Shown one piece after another: positions 33,991 to 45,884 of a stretch of DNA of 64,000 bases. Within the stretch, counting starts at the first letter, position 1, and each line of letters begins with the position of its first letter. The notes under the pieces are model-generated. The model was given only the letters and a program-made list of their open reading frames with translations. It was not told the DNA's origin and did no database searches. The stretch lies in the NCBI GenBank assembly GCA_026225945.1, contig JAMJFZ010001816.1:3644501-3708500 (forward strand), written 5' to 3'. The position numbers and the translations under genes are program-made. Source of the DNA: Cricetomys ansorgei (lineage: Eukaryota > Chordata > Mammalia > Rodentia > Nesomyidae).

Positions 33991-34904
33991 TCGCTTGAGT
34001 AGAGGAATTTTTGAGTCAGGTGGACACTGGGGATGTTGTTTCCATGAATTATCCTGATGAATTTCCTAGAGATGGCTTTGAAATCATTGGCTGAGAGTTT
34101 CTCAAGGAACACTGAATCTTTTAAAGAGTAAGGGAAAATGAACTCAATGTGAGAGTACAAAGAGACAGAACAGAGATAAACGTTGTGTCCACGTGGGCAG
34201 AGGATTTAGCTAGGGGAGACTTAGGAAGAAGAGGGACCGGAGAATGAGTTTGACAATGATGTCCTGCAATAGTTGAGTTAGGAGCTATCATTGAGAACTG
34301 AGCAATCAAGTGATTAGGAGATTAGCAAGTGTAACCCTACTATCAAACACTAAAGATGATAATAGAGAAGGGGGACACAGAGGAAGGGAGGGAACAGGAA
34401 GCGCACCAGTTTTATCATTGTTCACAATAGAAGGTTAATAGACACTGCCTAAAGAAATGGAAAGCTAGGGTATTATATTGTTATTATTAATTATATTGTA
34501 ATTATTATTATATAATTATAAAGGTTCCACTGCTGCTGTACAGGAATAAAAAAAAATCCTAACTAATAAGAAAACTGAACGAAAGAGAGACACAAATAAA
34601 ACAGGCCATAGAGTTAAAGGCTTAAATTACCAGTAAAACAGAAACACAATATTAAATTTAGTGTCTCCCTTTCCCCCATTAGGCTACAAGTTACACAGAA
34701 ATAAAAACAAAAGAGGGAGTATGTGTGAAAATACATTTTTATATACCACAGAGGTGATATAGAAGTGATTAATGTCTAGAATAATCAAAGACACAATAAA
34801 TAGCACTGAATAAATGAGAGAACGAAGCGGTCTCTCATTTAATAAAGACCAATTGTGTTTTGCTCTGTATGAAAAGACAAAGACTTTAGACTTATTTTGT
34901 TGTT
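33991..34904. other. Unique DNA with AT-rich patch
   Basis: A TTATTA/TATAAT-rich patch lies at about 34470-34525. No gene seen. Confidence 0.5.
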
Positions 34905-35052
34905 GTTCTTCTCATTTTCAAGACATGGTTTCCCTGTCTATCCCTGACTGTCCTGGAACTCAATGTATAGACCAGGATAGCCTCAAATTCAGAGATATAC
35001 CTGCCTCTGCCTCCCAAGTCCTGGGATCAAAGGCGCTTGCCCAGCTAGCCTG
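34905..35052 (-). repeat. B1 SINE, reverse orientation
   Basis: TCAAGACATGGTTTCCCTGT, 'gactgtcctggaactcaatg', CCTGCCTCTGCCTCCCAAGT and GGGATCAAAGGCGC. The best-preserved antisense B1 in the window. Confidence 0.9.
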
Positions 35053-35409
35053 ATCCTAAAGAAAGACCAGAACTGCGCTACACATGAGACATATGTAAAA
35101 ACTCTCACTCAAATGTAAATAAAAGTTTGGGTCCAAGTGCTCAAATATATAAACCTATGCGTGACTTTTCCCATCCAAATCATCACAACAATATATATCA
35201 GAGAAAGCTGGGGTTATAGTATCAGAATGGGTTTCAAGCTGATCGATATTAAATATAATTATGATGGTTCATAATTCACAACAGAGATAACAAGTATGGT
35301 GGTTTATGCCCCCTACCCCACCCCAAAAAGAGCAAAATAGGATTAAGGAATAAATTTCAAGAGATACAAAGAGCCATATGCAGCAGTGTAGTTAAGGACA
35401 CCAGACATT

Positions 35410-35850
35410 GTTTTCCTGAATAGGTTAAGTTAACATGTCAGTGCAAGGGGCCATGAGTGGCTACATTAAACATTGCTTTCAAATGAAGGTGGTTCTGGGC
35501 TATAGTGACCTTTACATGTATGGACTCAGGACATATTTCCCTGGCCTAATAGTGAACAGCGTTAGCCCATCCTTGAGGGACCACATTAAACAAAAAACCA
35601 CAGGAGAAAGAATGCCTGCTTCCCACCAGCTGGAGCTGGTGGGTTCACATCCCATCTTCTGCTGCCCTGGGACTAGGACTTCATCACAGGCTCCTCTGTT
35701 TCCCAGGCTTTTGGACTTACTCCTCTGGCTTCCCAGAGTTCTTCAGCTTGCAGATGGCAGATGCTGGACTTCTCACACTGTATAACGTTATTATCAGACT
35801 TATGTCTCCTATTAGTTTTGCTTCTCTGGAGAACTCTGACTAATATAGTC
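35410..35850 (+). mobile_element. MLT1-type MaLR LTR
   Basis: CATCCCATCTTCTGCTGCCC, then GGACTAGGACTTCATCACAG, TTCAGCTTGCAGATGGCAGA, 'tggacttctcacactgtataa', and the terminus GGAGAACTCTGACTAATATA. This is the MLT1 order; the 5' boundary is uncertain. The overlapping open frame at 35435-35785 is an artefact. Confidence 0.7.
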
Positions 35851-36199
35851 ACCTTTTTGACAGACCACAACTACTTCAAAGACTCAAACACCATAATTAG
35901 TATGATAGATTTCATAGGTCCACACATTCATATAAGCAGAGCTTGGGTCTTAATGTAGCGAATGTACGTTCAAGTGCTCAACTCTCATTCACCAAAATGA
36001 ATTCCTTAGTATGTTGAAAGGAAAGTGAATTTTAGCAACCATAAGTCAAAGAGATATTCCCTGATCTCAACACAGTAAAATCAGGTGCCGAACTAAAAAT
36101 CCAGATATGATTTCTGTTTACAGCAATTCATTGAGGGGGAGGGTGCAGACTGACCATACGGAATTGTACGAAATACCAGAGAGCAACACCCTCGGCGTT

Positions 36200-36490
36200 C
36201 CTCAATTATTTAATTATTAACTATAGTTTTGATCATTTCATACACGTATGCAATGTATTGTCACCATATTTTAAAAGCATCACCTTCCTTCATGACCCTT
36301 ACATTCGTCTCCCACTCTTTTGTTCATGATACTAATGTGACAGATAAATCTCTGTCTCTATACGGGTAAGTTGCGTCTCTTGGGAATAGACACAGGCGCT
36401 CTGAGTCATGGCATTGCCAGGGGCTCAACGTTGTGCCACAGTATCAGATTGTCTTCCACTGGGGTTACATCAATTGTGACTCATCAGCGA
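36200..36490 (-). mobile_element. L1 (Lx-like) 3' UTR fragment
   Basis: AT-rich start, then TTTTGATCATTTCATACACG, 'caatgtattgtcaccatatttt', and later ACTGGGGTTACATCAATTGT. Reverse-oriented rodent L1 3' end, strongly diverged. Confidence 0.5.
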
Positions 36491-38100
36491 GCTATGTATT
36501 AGTACTGGTTACCTGAAAATAAACCTGCTTTCTGTGACTGTGTTACAGGACATATACTTGAATGTGAATGTCAGCCTTTAAAAATGAAACACGGTTTCCT
36601 TTCCCCCTCACACTATATCCGTAGTGTCCAGAGGAGAGGGCCTGGGGCAGAGAATCATTTGTTGACTGAGTAATGTTTTGTCATGTGACGGGTTGTAGAC
36701 CTGTTTGGAACTTGGGATCAACCATTCTTCTTAAAACTTAAAATGTCTTTCATTTTGAGGTCAATGTTTAAATTATGAAAACACACAATGAACAGGAAGT
36801 AAACACTTGAAAATGGCACCTAAGTTTTCATATCTACTTTCTCTTTAACAAATAGTCACTATTTCAGAATGAAAAGACAAAACATGTGAGTGTCCACGCA
36901 TGCATACTTCCTTCCTGATGTTCGCTCACCTCTCCTTCCTGAGGTTTGCATCTTAGCTGTCCTGTTGTGGGTTTATCATTGGAAGAGCTCTGGCCTACAG
37001 AAGAACTGAAAAGAAGGAAAGAGAGACAACAGCTAATAGCTTAGAAAAGTGGATCACGGCTCTCCCGCAGTATCCTGAAGCAATTTTGTGTGGGGTGAGG
37101 GATTACATGGATGGTGTTGGTAGGTATAGGATAGTTACAGGAACTGCTCAGAGAGTAAGAATTTGAATGGACACCCACTGATTATAACACCCAAATGGTT
37201 TTCTTATCCTACATCTAAGGACAGCTAATTAAGCTTCTCCTTTGATTCCTAAAAACTGTTCACCATATCTTAGAAAACTGAAAAAACACAGAGTGAAATC
37301 ACTTGAAGTGCCACTTTGGAGACGGATGGAACGTTGAACATTTTTATAAAAGTTGTTATCTGTATGTGTGTATAGGGCAGATGTTTCTTTTTAATGAGGC
37401 CCTATATGCAGTTTCTTATTTCCTTTTTCATTTTACCATGAATCACAGTGCACTTTCTAAATCAATGAATAAAATTACATACTTTTAAGGGCTTCTTAGT
37501 ATTTATTATGCTTACTTATTATTAAATGGGCATTTGGTTTATTTAGAAAATTTTACAGATATTAGAATAGTGTAATTAATAGTCTTGTACTTTTCGTGTA
37601 TGCTTTACTTTCTCCTTAATTATTGTTCAGTAGTGGATTTCTAAGTTGAAACTTCTTGAGCTTATATGCTCAAATATTGGCTTGCTTATTGTCTAAAGAT
37701 CCCTTATAGCAAGGATTAAGTCACTTGCACGATCCAATTATTCTATGGAGCAGAGGATAGTAATGTGGTTAAACAACTGTTATATTTAAAGTATGTGTTT
37801 CCCAGAGCTGTGGCTTAACTTGGAGGGAGGGCCAGGGATGGGGATCAGCAGTCCAATGCATTGGCCATGTTGGCAGACAGGATACAGGGGCAGAACTAGG
37901 CTGTGATTAAGCAGGAGCTCATGACATGGTGGACGCAGATACCAGGACATGGCAAGAAAGGAAAAACTCCAAGTGGTGACAGGACATGATCTATTTGTGA
38001 TCCTGTTTACCCTATTGTTTTTGGCTTTCTGTGGATCCATTAAAAATATGACCTATACCTCAGTCCTGTCATTAGCCCTCATCCTGCTGTCATGCCCTAA
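36491..38100. other. Unique AT-rich DNA, no gene seen
   Basis: No repeat recognised with confidence. Open frames at 37303-37488 and 37786-38146 lack domains. Confidence 0.5.
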
Positions 38101-38102
38101 AC

Positions 38103-38270
38103 AGAGGGGCCGAGGATGTAGCTCAGTTGGTAGAGTATTTGCCTAATGTGCACAATAGCGTGCCTTTGAAACCCAGCACTGCAGGGAGCCAGCATGGTGG
38201 TACAGGTCTATGATCTCAGCACTGAGGAGGTTGGGGCAGGAGGATCAAGTTTGTTCTCATCTATATAATG
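38103..38270 (+). repeat. Composite ID + B1 SINE (B4/RSINE1 type)
   Basis: Begins with a tRNA/ID-like head (GAGGATGTAGCTCAGTTGGT, AGAGTATTTGCCTAATGTGC, GAAACCCAGCACTGCA). It continues into a B1-like half (GCATGGTGGTACAGGTCTAT, GATCTCAGCACT, GGGGCAGGAGGATCAAG). The pol III A- and B-box regions in the head are still recognisable. Confidence 0.85.
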
Positions 38271-38449
38271 AATGTGAGGTCTGCCTCGGGTATTTGAAGT
38301 TTTATTTAAAAAATATGAATAGAGAATGCCAACCTTCTTGGAGAGGCCAACTCTATTTTCAAAGTGTTTGAGGCATGGACTTCTGGTTATTATGGGCCTT
38401 GTATTTTCATGAGAGAAGAAGTTCACTGAGTCTGCAGATATTCTATGCT

Positions 38450-38970
38450 CATGACTGTGTGGGGTCACCACTGTGTGAGTCATCACTGTGTGGGGTTACC
38501 ACTGTGTGGGTCATCACTGTGTGTGGGTCACCACTGTGGGGGTCACCACTGTGTGAGTCATCACTGGGGGGTCATTAGTGTTTGGGTCATCACTGCAAGA
38601 GTAATCACTGTGTGAGGTCACCACTGTACAGGGTCACCACTGTGTGAGGTTACCACTGTGTGGGGTCATCACTATATGGGGTTACCACTGTGTGGGGCTC
38701 ACCATTGTGGGAGTCACCACTCTGTAGGGTCATCACTATGTGGGGTCATCACTGTGTTGGCCACCACTGTGCGGGGGTCACCACTGTGTGGGGGTCACCA
38801 CTGTGCAGGGGTCATCATTGTGAGGGTCATCACTGTGCAGGGGTCATCACTGTGAGGGTCATCACTGTGCGGGGGTCACCACTGTGCGGGGATCATCACT
38901 GTGAGGGTCATCACTATGAGGGAGTCACCACTGTGTGGGGTCACCACTGTGGGGGTCACCACTGTGTGGG
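38450..38970. repeat. Minisatellite, about 16-bp unit GGGTCACCACTGTGTG
   Basis: Roughly 32 imperfect tandem copies, about 14-19 bases each, of (G)GGGTCAYCACTGTG(TG). Variants alternate TCACCAC and TCATCAC. The repeat produces the Trp/Gly/His-rich plus-strand open frames (38375-39019) and part of the minus-strand one. No real gene is implied. Confidence 0.95.
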
Positions 38971-38974
38971 GTGC

Positions 38975-39958
38975 TGTCTCTTCTGGTGCACTTTGTTGGC
39001 TTGTTCCTATTCGATTTAAAATCTTATAGCATTTAAAACCATGTTTCCCTTTAACATTTCCTTCGTCATGACCTTGGTGGAATAAACAAAGTAGAGCTTG
39101 AGCATGAGTGGAAGAGAGCAAGGGAGGCATGCTGGGGACGTCAGCGAGGGCCCTGTGGGTGGCTGGGGGCATTGGCATCCTGAGGCCAGTGTGAGGGCAG
39201 TGACCTGTGATGGCTGGAGGCTGTGGCTGCCATGTGAACGAAGACATGTGTGGCCAAAGATGTTCCGCTGGATTCCTTTCCATCTACCCTGTGGGGGATG
39301 CTCGGGGGATATAAGATGGGGGTCAGGGGTTCTTGGGATGAATGGACCCAGCGGCGGCTCAGCTAATACAGAAGAAAGAGCCAGCGCTGCAGATGTGGGC
39401 AACTGGAAGTCAGATGCGCAGAGGCTCATGGGACCCCTCACTCATGGTCTTGCCTTCTTGGTGGGATCAGCTTCCTCCTGAACGGTACTTGGAGTGCAGA
39501 AGCAGCAGACAGGCTTCTTCAGAGGAAAAGAAGAGCAAAGTGAGTCCTACACACATAAATCTTGGAGTCAGCACAAGAGGGAATGTGAAAAGGAATTGAT
39601 TTTAAAGAGATGATTAGATGACTGGGGAAATGTCACTAGTAGTAGCAGAATCTTGGGGCCTCGGAGGGGATGGAATGAATGACATAAGAGTACGCAGAAA
39701 GTAAGCTTAATAGGGGTGAGTAAGCTTTTCCTGGTCAGGAACCTTGTCTGATACATAGGCTGTTTGCAGTTGGTATACTCTGAATGATGGCATAGGAAAC
39801 CATCAGACAGAAATAGGTTTTTTTTTTTTTGTTTTTTTAAAAAAATAGATTTATTGAGTATATTGCAAAAAGGCAACAATGAAAAAGCCTAAAGAGGAAA
39901 AAATGATAATAATGAATCCCCAGAGAATCATTTACTAATTTGGTGTTTTGTTTGTTTC
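38975..39958. other. Unique, slightly GC-richer DNA
   Basis: Overlapping open frames at 38876-39481 on both strands (up to 141 aa) have no domain I recognise and overlap each other antisense. A T-rich/A-rich junction lies at 39818-39847. No gene called. Confidence 0.45.
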
Positions 39959-39959
39959 T

Positions 39960-40043
39960 TTCTGGTTTTTGTGATGCTGGAAATGGAACTCACTCAAGCT
40001 AGTCAAGTGTTCTGCTGTTGAGATATATCCTTAGCCCACCAGA
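39960..40043 (-). repeat. ID/B4-tail-like SINE fragment, reverse orientation
   Basis: TTGTGATGCTGGAAATGGAA, CAAGCTAGTCAAGTGTTCTG and TTGAGATATATCCTTAGCCC match the reverse ID-like tail order. Confidence 0.6.
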
Positions 40044-40424
40044 CTACATTTTCAATTTATGAAGACTTTGTTTAAAAATTAGAATTAAATGAGCTCCCAG
40101 AGTTGTTGATTTACAGGTTCAACAAGCAAGAGAGCCTGCTATGTCCTGATGAGAAGGATTAGGAAATAAATCTACCCCAGTTTCTGATTATCTGGATCTG
40201 AAAATAAAAAAAAAAAAAAAGAAGGCATGGGCTTCCCACACATCAGTGTCCCAGAGTAGAGCCTCAGCCTCAGCCCACCTTCCCAATGGAGAACAGTGAA
40301 ATCTGGGTGGTGTGGAGTCCATTATTTGCTCAGCACATTCTTGGGAAACATGAGAAGTGAAGCTCAAGAGATCTGCATATGATAGGAATCCCAAGGTAGA
40401 TAAGTTGTAGTAACTACTTTATAA

Positions 40425-40648
40425 CTTTTTGAAAAAGTTTTATTTACCTATATAGGTATTTTGTCTGCCTGCATGTCTGTGCATCACAGGTATACGTGGT
40501 GCCTGTGGAGACCAGAAGAGTGTATTGATCCCCTGAGACTAGAGTTACAATTGCAAGCCATCGCGTGGGTACTGACAATTGCACTGAGCGGGGACTTTCT
40601 GGAAGAGCAGCCGGTGCTCTTAGCTGCTGAGCCATCTCTCCAGCCTGT
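40425..40648 (-). repeat. Full-length B3-type SINE, reverse orientation
   Basis: AAGTTTTATTTACCTATATA, GCATGTCTGTGCATCACAGG, TGGAGACCAGAAGAGTGTAT, GATCCCCTGAGACTAGAG, 'ctggaagagcagccggtgctctta' and CTGAGCCATCTCTCCAGCCT. Both ends are present, and the head is well preserved. Confidence 0.92.
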
Positions 40649-40649
40649 G

Positions 40650-40795
40650 TGAGGTGATATGTACCACATGGGTGCAGGAACTCAAGAGGCTGTCACATCT
40701 CCTGGAGCTGGAGTTTCAGGGGGTTGTAAGTCCCCATGTGGGTGCCAGGAAATAACCTGGGTTCTTTTCCAGAGCAGCTCTGAGGTATCTCCCAA
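40650..40795 (-). repeat. Second B3-type SINE fragment, reverse orientation
   Basis: CCTGGAGCTGGAGTTTCAGG, CCATGTGGGTGCCAGGAAAT, CTGGGTTCTTTTCCAGAGCA and GAGGTATCTCCCAATGCC. It abuts the previous B3 in the same orientation. Confidence 0.75.
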
Positions 40796-41195
40796 TGCCA
40801 CCTGGGGTTAGTGTAAGTTCTACAAGATAACGTCTACTTATATATTTTAACTCTCAGATAATGATCTCTGTTAAGAAGAAAATTTTTAAGACTTTAAAAG
40901 AAAACTATCTTAGAGTTGGGGCAGTCTATGAATTTAAAACATATCTATATAATGATAAACAAGTAATGTTTGTTTATGATTATCATTACTATAATTTATT
41001 ATTATTTTTGTAGAGGAACATTTAAGCACACAGAGACATACAGAGAAAGAAGATCACATTGAGATGGAGGCAGATTGATATATTGGTGGTACAAGTCAAG
41101 GAATCCCAGCTGTTATTACCAGGAGTCACCATAAGCCCAGAAAGGGTAGAACATGTTCCCCTTCCTGGATCCAGAAGGAGTACAGCCTCTGACAC

Positions 41196-41460
41196 TGTCC
41201 TAGTCAGGTTACTACTGCTGCGATTAAGCACTATGACCAAAGCAGCTTGGGGAGGAAACAGTTTATTTGGCTTACTCTTCTACATGGTAGCTCATCATTG
41301 AAGGAAATCGGGGCAGGAACTCAAACAGGCCAGGAACCTGGAGGCTGGAGCTGATGCAGAGGCCATGGAGGGGTGCTGCTTACTGGCTTGCTCCTCGTGG
41401 CTTGCTCAGCCTGCTTTCTTATAAGACCCAGGGTTACTTTACACTCTCCCTCACCTTTTT
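41196..41460 (-). mobile_element. ERVL-MaLR solo LTR, 3' half, reverse orientation
   Basis: TGTCCTAGTCAGGTTACTAC, 'ttggggaggaaacagtttatttggctta', GGAACTCAAACAGGCCAGGA, GGCCATGGAGGGGTGCTGCT and CTGCTTTCTTATAAGACCCA. The other half is missing. Among the better preserved copies of its family here. Confidence 0.85.
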
Positions 41461-41689
41461 TTCTTCTCTATTCCTTCCAAATGCATCAGCAGGCCACGTG
41501 GCAGTACGTACTTACAGTGAAAGTGTCAAAAGGTAGGAGAAGCCATAAGAATATCCAAGTACTTATTTTCTTTTATTGATTAACCCAGACACAGTGTGCT
41601 TAAATCATTCTATTTAAAGCATATATGTATACGTGTATAATTATAATATACATACATGATTTCTATCATCTTCTCAACTTCTTGAAATT

Positions 41690-41905
41690 TATCTTTACAC
41701 ACCTGTGAGTATGTGTGTATTCATGCATGTGTGCATGTGCACTCGATATGTGTATAGGGGCACACGTGCCGAAGTGTGCATGTTGCAGTCAGTAGACTAT
41801 TTAATGGAATTCTCTCTGTTCGCCTTTACATGGGATGGGGGAATCAAGCTCAGATCTCCTGGTTTGTACACTGAGCCGGGGTCATCTTTGCCCACTGGGC
41901 CATCT
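41690..41905 (-). repeat. B3/B4-like SINE, reverse orientation
   Basis: TGTGAGTATGTGTGTATTCA, a diverged middle, 'ggggaatcaagctcagatctcctgg' and GCCCACTGGGCCATCTCAAT. Strongly decayed. Confidence 0.55.
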
Positions 41906-41917
41906 CAATGCTCCCCC

Positions 41918-42060
41918 TTCTTGTTTTTAGACAGGGTCACATGTAGGCCATGCTGACTTTGAACTCACAATGTAGTTGAGGCTGGTTTTGAACTCCTGAT
42001 CTCCTGCATCTGTGTCCACAGTGCTGGGATGGCAGGCATATGCCCCTATGCCCAGGTTAT
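41918..42060 (-). repeat. B1-like SINE, reverse orientation
   Basis: TTTTAGACAGGGTCACATGT, GGCTGGTTTTGAACTCCTGA, 'cacagtgctgggatggcaggcata' and TGCCCCTATGCCCAGGT. Confidence 0.8.
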
Positions 42061-43334
42061 AACAACTTCTTTTAAAGGAGAGAGTCTAACTCTTAGAGTT
42101 AAGTGTATACAAATGCTGTGGAAGGGTGGAAAACTGAGAAGGGGTCAGCAGCGGGGGACCCCATCTCTCTTCATCTAGAAATCAAACCTGAGGAGGTCTC
42201 TTTTGTTTCTAAAAGAAATTGGATTGACTACAGCATCATCAGCGAAGCCTATGACTGTAACACAAAACCATGACACCTTTATGTAAACACAGCTATTAAT
42301 CCTACAAAACCAGTACTGCCATACTCCTGGTTAACGTAAGGGGCTTCATTTTCTCATCATTAAGCATCCCGGATGAATAGTACCATAAAAAATACCTTCT
42401 TGTTTGGCAGCATAGATTGTACGCTCTGTGTGTGAAATAACACAGCTTTAATGCTGTTGTTTCCTCCATCATGCTTGGTTCGCTCCTTCATCTCTCATTT
42501 GCCTCTTGAGACTCTGCTTGCTTGCTCTCTCCCACCTCCTCAGCATGCACAGAACTTTTACATCCCCTCCCCCAGCCGGCAGACTGCTGCAGGTCTCACT
42601 AAGAGCATAGATGAGAGCCAGGCCCAGGTCCTTAATGGTCTTTGTTACTCTGCTAACTTCAGAAAACAGCAGGAGGCAGAGTGGGCATCTGATAAAGGGA
42701 ACTGTAGAAAAGAAATTAAGCAAGGACATGTGTTTTATATATATATTAAAGACACAGATAACAGTGAAAAAAGAAAATGCGAGTAAATGAATTGGTAAAG
42801 TCTTATGAGTTTTGCTAATAGACTGGAGATAAGAGAGATGGGAGATAAGAGACTAGTAGATTAATAAATTAAGATGAGGCAGTCAGAAGAGGGAGAGGAA
42901 GAGAGGTGAGTGCAGAAAGGGATAGAGATAAGAAAAGAAAAAGAAAACAATAGAATATTGCAAAAAGGTAAGAGTAAGAAATAATAAGAATGTGCAATTA
43001 CAGATAATAAAAAAAAGCCACGCATGTCCATTGCTTTCTAGTTAAAAGATTCCAGGAACTATGATGATTTTTCTGTCTCCAGTGAGAAGTGAACACAACA
43101 CGGGGAGAGAAGCCCTGGTCCAAAAGGACTGTGTTCGAATTGCCTCTCAACATCTAACAAGGATCATTGATGGATGGCTGAACTCTTGTGTTATTTTTGT
43201 AAGGTGTAATGAAACATATTTACGATTTTTGTGTTTTACTCCAAAAGAGGCCATGGCTTTATGAATTTCTGAAATACATTTTAGCTAAAATAATTCATCA
43301 AGAGCCAGTATAAATAGTATTTCCATTTTCAAAA
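42061..43334. other. Unique DNA, no gene seen
   Basis: The open frame at 42451-42786 (111 aa) has no recognised domain. The 42780-43020 part is purine-rich. Confidence 0.45.
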
Positions 43335-43548
43335 TGTTTATTTACTTAGCTTTTGAGTGAGGATGCTCTGCGACCCATGCCCTTGTGGAGATCGGCGGAC
43401 AAGCTTTGATACTGGGCTCTCTCCGTCCACCTTATTGATGCTGCTGTACTTCACACTTTAGATTGGCAGGTGGTTCTCCCGTCTCTGCCTCCTACCTTGG
43501 TGTAGGATTACAGATGATGGCCACAGAATCTGGGTTTTCAAGAGCTGT
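43335..43548 (-). repeat. B4-type SINE, part 1 (interrupted), reverse orientation
   Basis: TGTGGAGATCGGCGGACAAG, 'ctctctccgtccacc', TCTCCCGTCTCTGCCTCCTA and AGGATTACAGATGATGGCCA. It breaks off at 43548 and resumes at 43839. Confidence 0.6.
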
Positions 43549-43838
43549 GCTGCTTTGAAAACAAAATGAAATGGTGTTCCACCGTTGGTAGTGCTGACTA
43601 GGGAGGTTGCTGAATCTTTAGGAGGTGGAGCCTTGCTAGAGGAATTACCTCCCTAGGGGCAGGCTTTGAGAATGCCTCTGCTTCATGTTTGTGATTGGAG
43701 ATGATTGGAGATTCAGCTCCAGGCATAGCATATGGACTCTACTTCTGAAACTGTAAGCCCAAATAAATATTTACTTTCTTAAGCTGTCTTTCGGTGTAGT
43801 GTTTTATCACTGCAACAGATGAGTAACTAATATATGTG
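43549..43838 (+). mobile_element. ERVL-MaLR LTR nested inside a SINE
   Basis: TGTGCTGCTTTGAAAACAAA, GGAGGTGGAGCCTTGCTAGA, GCCCAAATAAATATTTACTT (polyA region), 'gtgttttatcactgcaacaga' and GAGTAACTAATATA. MT/MST-like order. Confidence 0.65.
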
Positions 43839-43918
43839 GGTTCTGGGAATAGAACTTGGGTCATCAGACCTGTTCGACTAGCATTTTTATTCACTAAGAT
43901 GTCTCCCTGGCTTGGACA
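43839..43918 (-). repeat. B4-type SINE, part 2, reverse orientation
   Basis: GTGGGTTCTGGGAATAGAAC, TTGGGTCATCAGACCTGTTC and CACTAAGATGTCTCCCTGGC continue the reverse B4 order from 43548. Confidence 0.65.
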
Positions 43919-45594
43919 TCATATTTCTAAATACTGTGTCTATTCTTATCTTAATTTCCTTATGCATTCTTTTTAATGTTATCCTGGTAGAACGTGTTAA
44001 CATGTGAAAAGAGATAGAATAAGTTTGTTATGCTTAAGCTATCTGGGTCTGTGAAAACAAGACAACGCAACTAAATTACTTTATAAGATGTTAGTTCGAG
44101 ATGGTTTATTTAAGTAGTTTCTTGGACTACTGGAGATGTTAATTTCTTTTGAAGCCTCAAAGACACAGTGAAGGTTATACATTCATTGCCAAGTCCAGAT
44201 ATGATCCAGACACTAAATGCTTTTGAGTTTAAGTAAGAGACAATCCATCTTAGCAGGGGCTTTCACGAGTTATAGGTCCAGAAGTTCCCAGCAGCTGAAA
44301 CAGCCTCAGCTCTAAAGAGCTTGACTCCTGCCACTCTCAGTGGGCTTTTCACATTTTTGTGTTTTCAGTGAGTGTCTCCTATGTACAAGACAGCCACTGC
44401 CTCTCCAGGCTTCATGTCTTCACATAGGTTTCACAAACAGGAAAGGACTAGCTCTTGCATTATGCCTTTGAGACTGGAAGGAAATGCCAGGTTTCTTTTT
44501 GAGTTTCACAGGCCAGACCTGGCTCTCAGGACGCCTCTTGCCTAGTCATTTTCAAAAGGAGACTGAAATGATTCTGAATGGTGTAGACTAATGGAGACTC
44601 ATTCCCTGGGACTATGTCAAAGTTTTTCCTGAGATCTCAGGCACCTCAAAATTATGCTCCTATTAGAAGAGTAAGAAGGTTTAAGGGTCTTCATGTAGGT
44701 GAGTCACAGAATGACTTGTGATATCTAAGGGCTCTGTACTGGATATGGATAGCACGTTAGTTCTTCATAAATCACTTGCAGAGGGTTTGGACTAATAACT
44801 AAACACATTTTTTTTAAAATGAAGAATGTGTTTTATTTAATTTCTTAAGTCATTTTGGAATGAAATAGTGACCAAGTATACATAGTATCCAGCAATACAT
44901 TGCGTCAACTCTGAGGTTCTAACAATGCCAAGTCATAAGGCACATCTGTTTAGTTAGATTGTTATAAAAATTATGAACAGTGTGTACTCCTCCATCGTGC
45001 CCATTCTATGTTAGTCACAGATGCTCTTTCCTGTAGCATCAGATCACAGCAGACTGGGAATGGGCTGAGGGTCACAGCGAGGATTACTAAGAGCATTCTG
45101 GGGAATCTATTTTCACTTTTTGGTTGTTTTTTTTTTCCTTATGGCTGAGCTTCCCAGAGGGATGCTTTACACTTGCAGGTATACACCTTGGCAGCCACAC
45201 GGTGCCCAGCATTTACTTCACCTGTCTGTTGTAGCTTTTCATCTTCATCTGCTGCGGAGTTCTGATGCTTCCAACTGTACCATTTAGGAGCTACTGCTTC
45301 AGGTGGCTCTGCCAGGGCCCCGTGAAAAGTATTTTCATGTCTCCTGTGGCAGGCTCCATTTCCTTTAGCTGTTGGTCCCATGGGCACATGAAAGGTGAAT
45401 ATGATGACCATGTTTATGGGTCAACTAATGTAAATATTTTCTTTTTAATAAATAAAATCCAGTCTAAAAAGAAGAAGTTGTAGATAAAATTTGGGGAGGT
45501 TAGGGAAACTGAAAGCACTCTGCAAACCATGTGCCAGACTGCAATGAGAAAAGCTAGACTGAGACTCTTTCCAGAGTGGAGTGATCGTTCTCAT
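43919..45594. other. Unique DNA; possible processed-pseudogene-like patch
   Basis: No gene assigned. A minus-strand open frame at 45139-45411 (90 aa, rich in charged residues, e.g. SAADEDEKLQQTGEVNAG) looks more protein-like than its neighbours. It does not match a family I recognise, and no start context or splice site supports it. Confidence 0.35.
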
Positions 45595-45740
45595 TAGAAA
45601 AATCAACACTTAACTCCAGGCACAGGTAAGTACACTATGAGCTACTGGGGAGGCTGACGTGAGAGTATCCCATGAGCCTGGCCATTGAGAAACTTCAGCC
45701 CAGGTGACATGGCAAGACCACATTTGAAACACCACCACCA
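45595..45740 (+). repeat. Ancestral B1/7SL-like SINE
   Basis: CCAGGCACAGGTAAGTACAC, GAGCTACTGGGGAGGCTGAC, CATGAGCCTGGCCATTGAG and GGTGACATGGCAAGACCA. The 'ctactggggaggctga' form resembles 7SL/proto-B1 more than a standard B1. Confidence 0.65.
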
Positions 45741-45884
45741 AGAACATCAACAAGATATTTTTCTCAATTCTATTGTCAATACAGTGTCTGTTCTATACAT
45801 TTCCTCCTAATATTTATATTTAATTTTACTCTTTCTATTCTTTGGTTTTTATAACATTCAATGCATAGCACAATGAATATATGC

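Noticed and set aside
38103..38175. tRNA gene (A- and B-box-like sequence)
   Set aside because: It is the ID-like head of a composite SINE, continuing directly into a B1-like half, without a cloverleaf.
38375..39019. Trp/Gly/His-rich open frames
   Set aside because: Translation of a minisatellite of about 16 bp; no independent coding evidence.
39098..39481. 127-141 aa frames as a candidate gene
   Set aside because: Antisense-overlapping frames with no domain, splice or promoter support; region only slightly GC-richer.
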